Source: Megaleporinus macrocephalus
Taxonomy: Eukaryota; Chordata; Actinopteri; Characiformes; Anostomidae
Assembly (NCBI GenBank): GCA_021613375.1
Contig: CM038706.1
Span: forward strand, 27,655,866-27,719,865
DNA length: 64,000 bases
Direction of reading: 5' to 3'
Under the pieces are notes generated by a model that worked only from the letters and a program-made list of their open reading frames with translations, had not been told where the DNA came from and did no database searches. Below are positions 22,935 to 34,400 of this stretch, piece after piece; positions within the stretch are counted from its first letter, which is position 1, and the number at the start of each line of letters is the position of its first letter. A program made the translations under genes and the position numbers.

Positions 22935-23805
22935 AAATGGCAAGAGAGAGAGTCAAACAGAGAAAAGATAAAAAGAAAGAGAGAATGGAAAGAAGGAGAA
23001 AATCAAAAGAAAAGAGAGAAAGAGATGGGAATAAGACAGCAAGAAATAAAAAGAAAAAAGGAAATACAAGAAAGAGGAGAGAGAGTGAAAGAAACGTAAA
23101 AAGAAAAAGTAAGAGACAAAATCAAGAGATAAAATGGGAGATGGAAATAATAAAGAGAGAAGGAAAAAGAAGAACAGATAGAGAGATACCATGAGAGACA
23201 GATGATGAGAGAGACTACAGAAGGAGAGGTTAGAGATGAGAGAGATACAGACAGAAAAAGAGAGTGTGTAAGAAGTAGATAGACAGAGGAGAGTAAAAGG
23301 AAAGGAAAGAATATGCATAGACAGAGAGAGAGGGAGATAGAGGCAAGGAGGGAGTGAGGGAGAAGAACAAAGTGAGAGAGACAGAATAAAAGAGAGTATG
23401 AGAGAAAGTAAAAGTAAGAAAGAGACAGCGAAAGGCAGAAAGAGAGAGAGAAGAGAGAAAGAAATAAAGACCAATAATGTATAGAAGGAGAGAGACGGAA
23501 TAAAAGAAATAAGAGAACGTAAATGAAAGAGACAACAAAAGAGAGAGAGAAAAATACAGACAAAAAGTGTATAAAAGGAGAGAGAGAGAGAGAGAGAGAA
23601 GAACAAAGAAGTGAAAGAATAAAAAAACTGAATACAAAAGAGTGCAAGAGAAAATAAAAGAATGGGAGAGAGAGAGAAATAGAGAGAGAGAGAGAAAAGA
23701 AAGAGCGAGGCAGTGCAGAGGGAGAGAAGAGAGAGACAGAGTGAGGGAGTGCAGAGGGAGAGAAGAGAGAGACAGAGTGAGGGAGTGAGAGTAGTTGATG
23801 AGGTA
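22935..23805 (+). repeat. Polypurine/polypyrimidine tract, about 870 bp
   Basis: The plus strand is overwhelmingly A and G (gagag, aaaga, agaaag words), with only scattered C and T. The strand asymmetry persists for about 870 bp, so the complement gives long low-complexity Leu/Ser/Phe frames of up to 300 codons on the minus strand. These are artefacts of composition. The right end carries a 36-bp duplication. Long mirror-like purine tracts can adopt triplex (H-DNA) structures; that is known for such sequences in general and not shown here. Confidence 0.85.
23712..23783 (+). repeat. Two-copy 36-bp tandem repeat in the purine tract
   Basis: agtgcagagggagagaagag begins at 23712 and again at 23748, and the following agagacagagtgaggg is identical in both copies. 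The exact period suggests recent slippage or unequal exchange. Confidence 0.85.
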
Positions 23806-25470
23806 AAGCCACAGTGTACTGAACTCCCAGCTTCTTTCTGTGTGGGCCAACTCAAACAGACGTCTCCAAATCAGAAATGAAATGTTACTCATGCTAAAAA
23901 GCAAATATTTAGCTTCGTTTCTTACTGAAGTTGAACTCAGTGGATGAGTTCAACTGGCAATCTGAAAGCCTTCACTGCTGTCCCACCAGTAAACCCAATA
24001 AAACCCCACACTCAAATAAATTCATAAATAATGTCTGCCTTTCTGCTGGCAGCCCTCTGGCACAAGTAACACAGGTTTAATCTGATAAGAGTCAGTAACC
24101 ATGACCTCTATGTCATTTCTGAATGGTCTCAGATGAGCAGATCTGTACGGTATATGGATGGGGTCCAACTGAGTTCAGCAGGAGGTCTGAACTAGAACTT
24201 GGATGAGATGTATTAGCATTCTGAGCTTCTGTATCTTCCTCTGGCGTAAAGTATGTCTTGCTGGCTGAGAGCTCCCACTGTGAGCGAGAGAGTAAGAGTA
24301 CATGGAAAGAGTGAGTGTTTAATGTTTTTCCTCCTCCAGACTCAGCAGGATGGCTGGTCCAGGCTGCTATGGCTATTTTCTAGAAACTGATTATAACAGT
24401 TAGAGAAACTGGTGGTCTCGCCCAGACTTGATGTCGTAACTAGGGACAACCATGAGAAGTTTTGGGCTAAGTGTGGGCTGTAACGTAGAGTTATTGAGTA
24501 GGGAACAAACTGAGTGTGGAATTTCTAAACCAGTCCAACACTTTGTGAGGTCAAAGTAGGGGTCGATGGTGTGCTTGGTAACATTGTTAGCCTGTTGTTG
24601 CATCATTTGCTTGTTAAGTAATGTAAAAGCCATTTCTGGGCCCAGACTCTCGTTCCAACACCAAAAACAAACAACAAATGAGACCTGTCAACCCTTTCAC
24701 AATGACTACTTTCTTTAGTGAGGCACGTTTGAGGATAATATAGCCATCTAAATTCTTGTTATTCTCTTATCTTGTCTAAGGAAGCACAGATGGTAGATAA
24801 CGTAAGCTATAAATGACAAAAACACCATTTGATGCCAGTGGGCTTGAATGTTAGCACGCACTGGCAAAAGCCACACTGGCACTTTGGCTATGGGTTTTAT
24901 AGGTTGTTACTTGTTATGTGTTTTGGTTGTTGGGTATTTTTCTTTTCTGCCCATCTAAGGCAAAATTAGATAGCTAGCTATCTTTGTCACAACTTGTCTG
25001 ACCGACAAGCCTTACAATCAAAACACAAAGATGTGGTTTTAAAGCAAGAACCACTCTGAAACCTGAAATCTGTACGAAGGCTATCTGCAAAGTGCCTGTT
25101 CCGCTTTTGCTGATGAGTGTTAACATTAACATTAGAGTTCACAGTCACCAAACATAGTTTTTTTCTTGTTTATCCTGTTTAACCTAGCTTATCAACTGCA
25201 GCCATCTCTTCTTCTCTTTCATATCACAAGGAAAGCTGTAGAATAACAATGAGTCTTCTTTCTTTTCTTTTCCATTCAAAAAATGAGAGCCTCAGCCAAC
25301 GCTGTAGGACGCAGGATCCAGATGTAAAGGTCAATACATCACATCTTATCAAATGGAAAGATGCAACGTAAATTAGCTAAAAAGTAAAGATAAGCATTAC
25401 TTTTCAGAGTTAAATAGAAATCTATTTATATTTTGTAAAATTTTTAGCAAACATTGCAAAACTGATGGAG
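23806..25470. other. Spacer, nothing recognised
   Basis: No gene, RNA or complete repeat was recognised. Frames are at most 77 codons with no distinctive features. Confidence 0.5.
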
Positions 25471-25578
25471 CACCTAATTAAAGTGAGACCTTGGGAATGA
25501 TGCCAAGTCACATTATATCCCCTTGTTGAGATGTCTGTACTGACAAGCACTCAAATCCTTCAGGTTTTCAAAATAGCC

Positions 25579-26395
25579 AGGCTCATAAGAACTTGGACAA
25601 TCTTTGTAATTATGCTTCTGTATACCAACACAATGCAATAGCAAGATTGAAGTGTAAACTTTCAGCTTTAATAAAAGTTTAACAAAAAAATTAAACATTT
25701 AGAAATTGCAGCTATTTATTACACAGTCATTGAGCCATTTTCAAAGGCTCAAAAGTAACTTGACAAACTAACATGTACATAAATACAAAACTTGTAATCT
25801 GTAACCATGGACAACAGCAAATGCTGAGTTTCCTTCCTCAAGATTTTGCTGCTCTGCTGCCTTCAGTTGTTGCTTGTTTGAGGGTCTTTCTGCTTTCAGC
25901 TTTGTCTTCAGTAAGTGAAAGGCATGCTCAGTTCGTTTGTGGTCATCGTTTTGAGCTCATCTCTCCATTTCTAGAAGATCTTGGTGTTGCTATTGCAGGA
26001 TTTTGAATAGTTTTCCATCTGTACTGCGAAGCACCGTCCTATCAGTTTGTGCCAAATGTGCTTAATATTGGCGATTCCTTCCACCACCAAACGCAATACC
26101 CAGTAGTTTTATAGATAGAGGCATAAACCTGTCAGAATGTCAGGTTCAGCTCAGCTTGTTCAATATTTGTCAGATGAAACTAATTGTTCTTTTGTTCCAG
26201 TCAGTCTGTAAAGCATTTCATAGCCCATCTGGTTTGATGAATTGTCTTCTGTTGCTTTCTGGAGCATGGATGTAGGTTTAGTTGTTATGTGACAACTGCT
26301 GACCAAAACTCAAGGAAGACACCTTGATAAACACCATGCTACTCATAAATGTGAGCCATTTCCTTTTTAGCACAATACTTCATTTTTTATTTCAC
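25579..26395 (-). mobile_element. Tc1/mariner remnant, antisense
   Basis: Read on the minus strand, 25805-25930 encodes HAFHLLKTKLKAERPSNKQQ and continues openly. This resembles the C-terminal part of a fish Tc1-like transposase downstream of the catalytic glutamate. The 3' non-coding part (tttcagctttaat near 25660, ggctcaaaagtaacttgac near 25747) also fits this family. Further upstream transposase sequence (26010-26330) is recognisable only as diverged DNA. The copy lacks intact ends and a continuous frame, so it is a dead fossil. Confidence 0.65.
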
Positions 26396-26689
26396 TCTTT
26401 TGGAAAGTAACACTGAAAATCAACATTACTCAGAAATACTCCAAGCCTGTGTCAGACAGCGTAGCTCCTATCCTGTCAAATAGTTGGTGTAGTGTGTCTG
26501 GAAACCCTCTCGTTTAGGAAGAGGGTACGAGAGCTCTCTCTCTCTTGAGAAGTTTACAGGCTTCTGTTTTATTTCGGGAGCTTGTTAATAGCTGTGATTT
26601 TTAAATTGAGATGTTTAACAGGGTCAGACACCCCTGGCAGACTTCACACTAGTTTACTGCTCACAGAGTTATGGGTCACCGTGCACTCA
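26396..26689. other. Spacer, nothing recognised
   Basis: Mixed sequence with a short CTCT run at about 26534-26546; no gene or repeat. Confidence 0.5.
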
Positions 26690-26900
26690 CTGCCTGTACG
26701 AGGGTCAGACAGCAGGAGCCATTAAGTTGTGCAGAAAATGTCACAAGCTGCTTGGCCGCAACGGACCGTTTGGCAGGCGATCAGAGCGCATCTTGTGCTC
26801 CTCGCGGGTTGTAAAAATAATAAATAATCAAGCATAAAAGCCATGCGCAGCCTCCAATCGGTGGAACAGTTATATACATGGCACCGTTTATGTCTTCATG
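26690..26900. promoter_or_regulatory. Possible regulatory block
   Basis: Repeat-free stretch with GC-rich (about 26750-26810) and AT-rich (aataataaataatcaagc) parts. It ends at a recognisable repeat fragment downstream. No coding frame was seen. Confidence 0.3.
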
Positions 26901-26984
26901 CTTGACCAAAGCCAGCCTGCTGTCGGCTCCCATATTGGCCATCTATCTTCAATACCAAATATAGCCGGTTATTCTTTAACTTGG

Positions 26985-27110
26985 GAGCAGGGCTGTCCAG
27001 CTCCGGTCCTAAAGGGCCTTAGGCTGCATTTTCATTATAGCGAAGCAAATCACTTTCCTCACCAACTGTTGGGTTTCTTTGTACGTATTTGTATATGGCC
27101 AGAATGAGAA
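26985..27110. repeat. Fragment of a short fish interspersed repeat
   Basis: gggctgtccagctccggtcc followed by taaagggcc is a terminus pattern I associate with short non-autonomous elements in fish. Only one end was found. Confidence 0.35.
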
Positions 27111-27776
27111 CACGTTTAGCTTCTCACAGTAAAAGTGTCGGCAGGATTGTGGTATAGTTTTGAAACACAGGCAACGACTGGCCTAATTGTAAAAATGACC
27201 CAAATTGAATTATTCAGATGAGTTTTGAATTCATGATCATTTCTCCAGCTCCTCAATACTGACTTCAGTGTTCAGTGTTTTTTTCAGTGTGACTTTGGTC
27301 AAAAATTGCCTGATATTTTCAATAAAGTTCCAACTTTTTCTGCTCCCCTCACCTGCTTTGACTCCACTCCCACAAATCTTAACATCTGTGCTCCACTCTA
27401 GTGTAAATGTTTGGCACAATTTACTGTCTTTATTGCAAAAAAACAGGTTTTTAGAATAGCTATAAGTCAACAGTAATACCACAAATAAAACCAAAGAAGA
27501 AATGAATGCTTGGCAACAATCAACTTTTAAAATCCAACTTTAAAAATGTGTGATGAAGCCAAACTGAAAGAGCAGTAGAGCCAGATGTGTCCTTTCCAAC
27601 TAGCCCTGGATCGCATTGCTCAGGGAACCAGAGAATAACTGACTAAGGCACACCCTAGCCGAGATGCTTCCCGTGGTCTAAGTCTAAAAAACCATAGGAT
27701 GATAAAAGACTGATGATAAGACTCATCAGAATAAAAGACTAATAAGAAAACAATAGGCAACTGAAAGCCAAAGAAA
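27111..27776. other. Spacer, unassigned
   Basis: An 85-codon minus-strand frame (27237-27494) has ordinary amino-acid composition but no motif I recognise. No other structure was seen. Confidence 0.45.
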
Positions 27777-28310
27777 CACAATATGTGGACTAAAACTATC
27801 AATTCCTTGTTATTGAATTCAGGTGTTTCATTCAGTCCCATTGCCACAGGTGTATAAAAATCAAGAACAAGACCAACACATTTTGAATGACTGTATGCTT
27901 CCAGGTTTGTGGGAACAGTTTGGGGACCTGAGCATTTTTCTCTTCCAGCATGATCCAGTGCACAAAGCAAGGTCCATAAAGACTGGTGGGGTGAGTTTGG
28001 TATGAAAGCACTTGACTGGCCTGCTCAGAACTGGACCTTAGCCCCTTTGGGATGAACAAGAACAAAGATTATGAGCCAGGCCCTTACTTCCAACATCAGT
28101 GTCTGACTTCACAAATGTTATTTTTGATGAATAAGCAAGAATTTTCACAGACCAACTTAAAAATCTTATAAGAAGTTTTTAAGAGTGGAAGCTGTTATAG
28201 CTGCAAAGGGAGATCAACTCCATATTAATGCCTATGGATTTTGAATGGCATATGGTAAAAGTTCCTGTAGGTGTTGTGTAGGTATTCAAATACTTTTGTC
28301 TATATACTAT
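27777..28310 (+). mobile_element. Tc1-like deletion derivative, about 530 bp
   Basis: The left end carries atatgtggactaaaactat and the right end atacttttgtctatatac, matching in inverted form. The interior contains acaggtgtataaaaatcaag near the left and, near the right, gatgaa-caag, gagccaggc and gtggaagctgttatagctgc segments. I associate these with the end of a fish Tc1-type transposase gene and its 3' non-coding region. The centre of the gene is missing and stops interrupt the rest. The left part (caggtgta-aaaatcaag) is shared with the MITE at 37289-37776, so both belong to one lineage. Confidence 0.65.
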
Positions 28311-28412
28311 ATATTATTAGAAATTAAGTGAATGTTACACTTATAGGGTCTGCAACCTCCCTAACTGCAGATATCGCTGTTTTAAAGTTTCTAATAGTAT
28401 CAAAAATGTAAC

Positions 28413-28414
<2 letters not shown>

Positions 28415-28498
<84 letters not shown>
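28415..28498 (+). repeat. Compound (TA)n(GA)n microsatellite
   Basis: About 25 TA units pass directly into about 17 GA units at 28464. Both are uninterrupted, so length is likely to be polymorphic. Confidence 0.95.
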
Positions 28499-28500
<2 letters not shown>

Positions 28501-28694
28501 AAAATTCCACAGGTAAACCACCATTGTGTATTATAAATGTGTAGAAGTGTGTCTCTGTGCTGGGTGTGTAACTAAAGTTAACAAACATGTTATTTGACCG
28601 AGGGCCCAAATTTTGCATACAGTTTATGAGACAGGGCTTTATTTGACTGCCAAAACAGTGTAGTGTGAAATGAGACCTCATTCTAATTTGACAG

Positions 28695-28696
<2 letters not shown>

Positions 28697-28730
<34 letters not shown>
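28697..28730 (+). repeat. (GT)17 microsatellite
   Basis: Uninterrupted GT run followed by a short G-run. Confidence 0.95.
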
Positions 28731-28731
<1 letters not shown>

Positions 28732-28904
28732 GTGGGGGGTGACTAACTCGTAACAAAAGCAACAGGGAGATCTCTGGAAGAACAAGGCACATGCACTGAA
28801 TATTTAGTAAAAAATAATTTAAGTAGATATATATTCATAACTTCATAAGAATATAAAATATTCTGTGTTAAAATTATTCAAGTACAGTTTATTGAAAAAC
28901 CTAA

Positions 28905-29150
28905 AAGGGACCTTATTATTATGCTCATGTTCAGTGTTCATCATTTTATTTTGGGGTCTACTAAAATAGATATATAAGTACAATATTTGGTCTGACATGC
29001 TTTGCTAGAGCCTCTGTGTCTTTGATCACCACCTGCTGATGTGTGCTCTAGTTGGTCAGGTCACCCACTCTGTTCTGACTGCTCACAAGATGACGTCACC
29101 TTGTAACAGATATAAGGGCTGAAATTGCTATGAGGCACCTCAGGCAGCTA
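28905..29150. repeat. Candidate interspersed repeat
   Basis: Begins with aaaagggaccttattattat and contains ttttattttggggtctacta, both words I associate with a fish DNA element. The right end is not defined and no second copy is present in the window beyond a short similar word near 18611. Confidence 0.35.
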
Positions 29151-29452
29151 AAAAAAAGTGCTTTCCTTCAGAGAGAGTTTTCCCCTCTGACTTCATAAAC
29201 AGACTGTTTACATACACCAAACACTACAAAACTCACTAAAGTAAACTAAAGTTAACAGTAAAGCATATGATTTTTTTAATTATTCTTGTTAGTTATCTTT
29301 TTTTCTCAAGGTCCACCAATTACGTTTTCTGGCTTTATGTACCAAAAACAGTCATAATTTGTTTGTACATTTTTTTTATTTTCCAATTTTATCCTTATAT
29401 TTCAACAGGATGTTTTTATTTGCTGTACCTCTAACACTGATATATGTAAATA

Positions 29453-30651
29453 CAGTGGATATTAAAAGTCTACACACTCCTGCTTAATTGCCAGATTTTT
29501 TGTCATGTAAAAACCTGACCAAGATGAATCACATTTAATCTCATGTTAAATAGTAGTCCTGATGGTGAGTTTCCTGACAGTTTCTTAGCTGCATTTAACA
29601 GCAAAAGCCATGGTCCATAAATAACTTGTAAGACATCAAAGGGATCTGATTGTTGAAAGGTATTAGTCAGGAGAATGGTACAAGGCACTAGATATACACA
29701 GTGAAGAAGTGTATTAAAGTTGGCACAACAGTGACATTATCAAAAACTGGACGTCCCTCAAAAATTTATGAAAAGACAAGAAGAAAACTGGTCCAGGAGG
29801 CTGCCAAGAAGCCTACAGCAACACTAAAGGAGCTTCAGGAATTTCTGGCAAGTACTGCTTGCGTCGTGCATGTGACAACAATCTCCCGTGTTCTTCATAC
29901 GCCTGGGCTGTGGGGTAGGGTGGCAAGACGGAAGCCTTGTCTAACAAAATCATCCAAGCCTGACTATGTTTTGCTAATACCTACATCAAGTCTGCCAAAA
30001 GTATATAGGAAAAGGTTTTATGGTCTGATAAGACGAAGGTTGAACTTTATGGCCATAATTCCAAGAGGAATGTTTGGCTTAAAGCCAACACATCGCATCA
30101 CCAAAAAAGACCATACTCACAGTGAAGCATGGTGGCGGCTGCATTATGCTTTGAGGTTTTGGCTTTAGTTAAGGTGAATGTACAGCTCCAAATATTAGTG
30201 AATTTTGGTACAAAATATGAAGATGAAACGGAATTTCATCTTTCAGCATGAAAACGACCTAAAGCATAGCTTCAAATCAACAAAAGAATGGCTTCGCCAG
30301 AAGAACATAGAAGTTTTAGAATGGCCTAGCCAATGTCCAGAACCTGATTCCCATAAAAATCTGTGGGTGGACATGAAGAGCGTCAAGATGTGCCCTGCTG
30401 ATAGACTCCTACCCAAAAAGACTGAATGTGCTCATAAACTCAAATGGTACCTCAACAAAATATTAGTTTGGGTGGTTTTGTTCTTTATTTTTAGATTTCC
30501 ACCCTGAAAGATTTTTGTTTGTTTTTAATGGAATAGTACAGATTGTGGGTCACATAATCTGGGTCCCACGGTGGAAATAAATCTGAAATGATTCATCTTG
30601 TCAGAAACCTGACATTTTAACAGGGCTGTGTAGACCGTTTTGTATCCACTG
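29453..30651 (+). mobile_element. Tc1/mariner-family element, full length, inactive
   Basis: The left terminus cagtggatattaaaagtcta lies just after a TA at 29451-29452. The right terminus is its inverted form (tagaccgttttgtatccact-g, ending at 30651). The right flanking TA is now TG. Inside lies a broken transposase gene in the same orientation. The 1.2-kb size is slightly short for a fish Tc1 element. TA target duplication and such termini are hallmarks of the superfamily. Confidence 0.9.
29617..30507 (+). pseudogene. Tc1-like transposase pseudogene
   Basis: Tc1 transposases bind the element's ends and cut and paste it through a DDE/D active site. The N-terminal helix-turn-helix region is recognisable up to a stop codon at 29664-29666. 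The next part (GRPSKIYEKTRRKLVQEAAK and GRVARRKP, 29755-29940) is open. WSDKTKVELYG, holding the first catalytic Asp (30027-30029), lies in a second frame. The HGGG segment near 30128 lies in a third, so several frameshifts are present. At the second catalytic site the sequence reads QHENDLKH with Glu where Asp is expected. At the third it reads SHKNLW with Lys in place of Glu. Two of three catalytic residues are thus lost. The open stretches at 29701 and 30205 begin with GTG and TTG codons and are not real start sites. Confidence 0.9.
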
Positions 30652-30866
30652 TGAGATCTGTTCCGATTGGCTGTCCTGTCTTTTCCCTCATTCATAAATC
30701 AGTCTTCAGTGTGAATTGGTGAATTCAACAGCTTAGTTGTTATACTGCATGACCAGAATACATTAACAGTGTTTACTACTTCATTTCAAGACGGTGAATA
30801 AAATTAGTTTTTTCAAGATTGGGAACCTTTAAATAAATGTGTGTAGAGGACTAATACCTACTAATA
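30652..30866. other. Short spacer, nothing recognised
   Basis: Mixed sequence between two transposable elements. Confidence 0.5.
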
Positions 30867-31058
30867 CCCACCTCCATGGGCGTGGTAGTGGGGGGAAAAG
30901 TGGACCTGACTACCCAGGGCCTGAGTAGGGAGAGGGGCCCATGAAAATCCTGATTTTTTTTGTTTGCTCACGTTCCTCGTGTACTGGCATAGATAGGGGC
31001 CCACTGACACTGAGAGTGTACAGGGCCCAGAATTTGCTGCTACGCCCCTGCCCACCTC
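30867..31058. mobile_element. hAT-type MITE with exact 8-bp target duplication
   Basis: The 176-bp core (30875-31050) has inverted ends, catgggcgtggtag on the left and caggggcgtagcag as the reverse complement of the right. It is flanked by the identical octamer CCCACCTC at 30867-30874 and 31051-31058. An 8-bp duplication with CA-G-GGC type ends is diagnostic of the hAT superfamily. There is no coding capacity, so it was moved by a transposase from elsewhere. The intact duplication suggests a comparatively young insertion. Confidence 0.85.
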
Positions 31059-31059
31059 T

Positions 31060-31929
31060 GCTGTGAATTCACTCAACCTTGCTGAACTCGGGCCCTCCAG
31101 GAGGGGAACTGGACACCCCGGATCCAGACAGACTGCTCTAACTGCTGCATGTGTTTGGGTTTTTGCTGGATAAGCTTCTGTGTGCATCTTTAGGATTCAC
31201 AGACCCTTTTTATTGCCTTTAAACATGTATATTGTGTAGTCGCTGACTGATTCCATTATGAGTTATGATTGAGTTGTGACTGTTGGGCTGCGGTTTGGGG
31301 GTGAACTGGTACGTCTGAAGAGTTGTCAAGGTGTTAGACGGTGTTCCATTTTGGCTCTGATGGATCTGACCTCATTGTGGCAGCATGGAGAGGACATCGA
31401 CAGCAGCCCCGGAATTGCTCGCGATCGCATTTCGCTGTGCGGCGGTGGCTTGTTGATCCGCTGATTTATTGTGCGCGGGGGGAGCAACATAATGTAAAAA
31501 GATAACATGGCAGCGGCGGGGATAAAAAAGAGGGGCAAAAAGAGCAGGGCCGCTCACAATGCCCGAAAGCATTATCATTCCTATCTTAATCCGCACTCCT
31601 CTCCCCAGCCACATGGGCCGGTGTCTTATTACTGCTGCCTAGCCTGCTGCGCCAATCCGTATGTATGTGTGTGCTTGCTTGCATTGGAGGTCTTACACTG
31701 CCCTCTGCAGCAGCAACAAGGTCCTGAGCTGCCTGCACCCTGCCATCCAGCCAAGGACATTCCAAATATGTCGTAACTTGCAGCACACTGAAGCCAAACA
31801 GAGCTCAGGTAGCACACGGCCAATTTTAGCCTGGCTTTTGTGCGCGCGCACATGAGTCATAAATTCATGCAGTAACTTTCACTAAGGCTGGACCAGCAAC
31901 TGAAACAAATCTGACTGGATTAAGCCCTG

Positions 31930-31930
<1 letters not shown>
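31060..31930. promoter_or_regulatory. Possible regulatory block
   Basis: GC-richer, repeat-free sequence, strongest at 31260-31480 (ctgacctcattgtggcagca) and 31500-31800. Many short overlapping frames on both strands argue against a single coding region. The CpG-containing segment 31395-31480 could mark an unmethylated island, but this was not computed. Confidence 0.3.

Positions 31931-31932
<2 letters not shown>

Positions 31933-31998
<66 letters not shown>
31933..31998 (+). repeat. Compound (GT)19(GA)14 microsatellite
   Basis: Uninterrupted GT units up to about 31970 pass directly into GA units up to about 31998. Confidence 0.95.
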
Positions 31999-31999
<1 letters not shown>

Positions 32000-32001
<2 letters not shown>

Positions 32002-32420
32002 GAGATGCAGGGATGGAGTTTTCTCTTAACTCTAACATCACTACCCTGAAATAGCAGAGATATCAAACTCCTCTAAGAGAAACCTGTGAAGTGGGGTTTT
32101 ACAGCGAACGTAACTCGATACAAGCCACTTTCCCTGCAGCACTGAGGAACTCTCCCATGGCAGAAAAACAGCAGAGCAGCTGCAGAGAGAGAGAGAGAGA
32201 AAGAGAAAGAGGGAGCGAGGGAGAGAGGCTAAAGTAGAAGCCTTCCTCCAAAGCCTCAGGCCTGTCCTTTCCCCCGTGCTAAACCACAGGTTCTCCACAG
32301 CCCTCTGAAGCTTTCGGTCAGCCACTCTCCATATAGAAGCACAGCCTCAGTCTTCCCACGGCCTTCTTCTCTCCAGCAACACGATTCTCAACTCAGCCCA
32401 CGCAAATCCATCTTAAACTC
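32000..32420. promoter_or_regulatory. Possible regulatory block with a GA-run
   Basis: GC-richer than the following 2 kb, repeat-free except for a GA-rich run at about 32186-32228. A 94-codon minus-strand frame overlaps the low-complexity run and is not convincing as a gene. Confidence 0.25.
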
Positions 32421-34400
32421 CCAATGTCAAAAAATACATGGACCGTTTCGCTGAACTGGTTCAAAACACATCTCAGACTTTGAACTGACGTGGACTCTAA
32501 ATCCTTTCACTTTGAGTGAACCTTAACTTTAATTATCTGTAGTGTCTTAAAACAAATGAGCATTCATTTCACTTTATCATTACCAAAACGAACACTGTTT
32601 AAACTTTATCAGCTGTGACTGATTTCAGTAGTGACAACTTTAGCTCTAGTACATGACTAGCAAACACAGCTTTGAACACATAAAATCATAACAGTTTTCA
32701 TAAAAACACAAAAAAATGTTATTTAATTACAGAAAGTATGTGTTTCAGTTGTGACAATTCTGAATGTGCTACACTGATTTTCAAACGTTGGGGAACATTC
32801 ATCATGTGACAATAAGGTAAAGGAATGCAGCCTCACTTCCTGCTGTAAAGAGTAGCTGCCTAAAATAAGGCCAAACTCTGCTGTGCACAATTTTTTATAT
32901 TATTTTTACAAATTTAAAAAATTGTTGTAAATATCTAAAGACATGAATACATTTTTTGATTGTTTTTAAAAAGGTGTATTATAATTTCATGCCAGTTTAA
33001 ACTAATTTGGTATAATGGCCCATACAAATTAACGACCATATTATTTTGCTATACTATTTAAATATAATTCAACAATAACATATATAATTACATGATAAAC
33101 TGCATAGTTAGTTGTTTAATGAATGTTGTTTTGTTTATTTTCTTATTGAAAAAGTAAAACAGAAAATTTGTAAAAGTTATGGAAAATCTATATATATATT
33201 TATTTTTCAAATATTATTCCAAATAACATGAAATTTGCAAGTAAAATGTGCAGAAAAATGACATTGAAGTGTATTCTCTAAAGAGGACAACAGGACTTAT
33301 TGGTATAACACAGTGTGTGCTTGGCCTTGGGGGCTATTGATCAGGAGCAGCTATGACCTTTAGAGAATTATCATAGATAAAGCTCCTCTAATGCTCTATC
33401 ACTGTGGATCAGATGCATCTTCACTGTGGACTTAATTCGCCATCAGTTCATAGTGAGACATTATGCCTTGGGAAGATTTCCACTTGGCTGGTCTGTAATG
33501 CCAAACTCAAGTGTTCCCCAGAGCCCAAGTATGGCGCAGAGTCATGACAAGTGTAAAATGAGCTGTAAATATATTGTGGGTTCCAAACATTGAGTCTGTC
33601 CGCTCTTTTGCTAGAACTGAATGTCTCTGTATGATGAAGGAAAGTGAAATGTTAATGAGTGCTTATATTTGAAATCTGAGATAGGATTGATGTGAATGTT
33701 TGTCTCTCTAGGTCATTCTACAGAGCTTTTTGAGTTGTCTGATCTATTAAAATATATCTAATCTTGAAATACCTTTTTTTGGGTTTAAGTGCAGATAAAG
33801 CCTACTCCACATATATCTGAAATTCAGAAAAACAAGTAACATTTTGTTAAAAAAATCTAATTTACAGAAGTTTATTCTTACCATAAATGCAGCTGATCAG
33901 AGATTTGGTAGCTAAAATGTTCTTCCTCAGCATCAGAGCTTTCAATCCCAGAAACAAGTAAGCAAGCAATCTAAATTCTTTACATTGTGTGTAAATCACA
34001 TGATGGATGGAACAAAAGAAATTGCCCTAAATTACTTGTCTGGTTACTCTGACTTACATTAAGAACAAAGTATGACCTTCTGCCTTATTTTTATTTATTT
34101 TTTACAATGAATTCTGTGCAAACTGTATCCATATATCATGATACACTTGGCTTCAACTGCATAAAGGCGTTAAGTCATCTCTAATAGACGTGCCTGTGGT
34201 TTCTGACCCTGTGTGGTGTAATGTTATGCTGAAACACAGACATACTTTTGGTATTGTAAGCCTTTTTTATAGCCAAGCAGCATGAAATCTGCATACATCA
34301 CATCTTCATTGCCACCAATGTTTTCTACCACTTTACATTCATTCTTGATGGCTTTATAACCTTCACCTAAAATGTGTAGTTAATATTTTAATTGACCATT
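32421..34400. other. AT-rich spacer, nothing recognised
   Basis: About 2 kb of strongly AT-rich sequence with stops in all frames. No repeat termini, tandem array or RNA gene was recognised. Confidence 0.55.

Noticed and set aside
22953..23904. Three overlapping minus-strand frames of 224-300 codons, rich in Leu, Ser and Phe, suggesting a membrane protein
   Set aside because: They are simply the complement of the polypurine tract. All three reading frames are open at once, and the sequence is low-complexity without any domain.
28324..28792. Frames with Ser-Leu, Tyr-Ile and Thr-His repeats
   Set aside because: Translations of the TA, GA and GT microsatellites.
29701..30507. Two open stretches that could be listed as separate genes
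   Set aside because: They are pieces of one broken Tc1 transposase gene; their apparent first codons are GTG and TTG.
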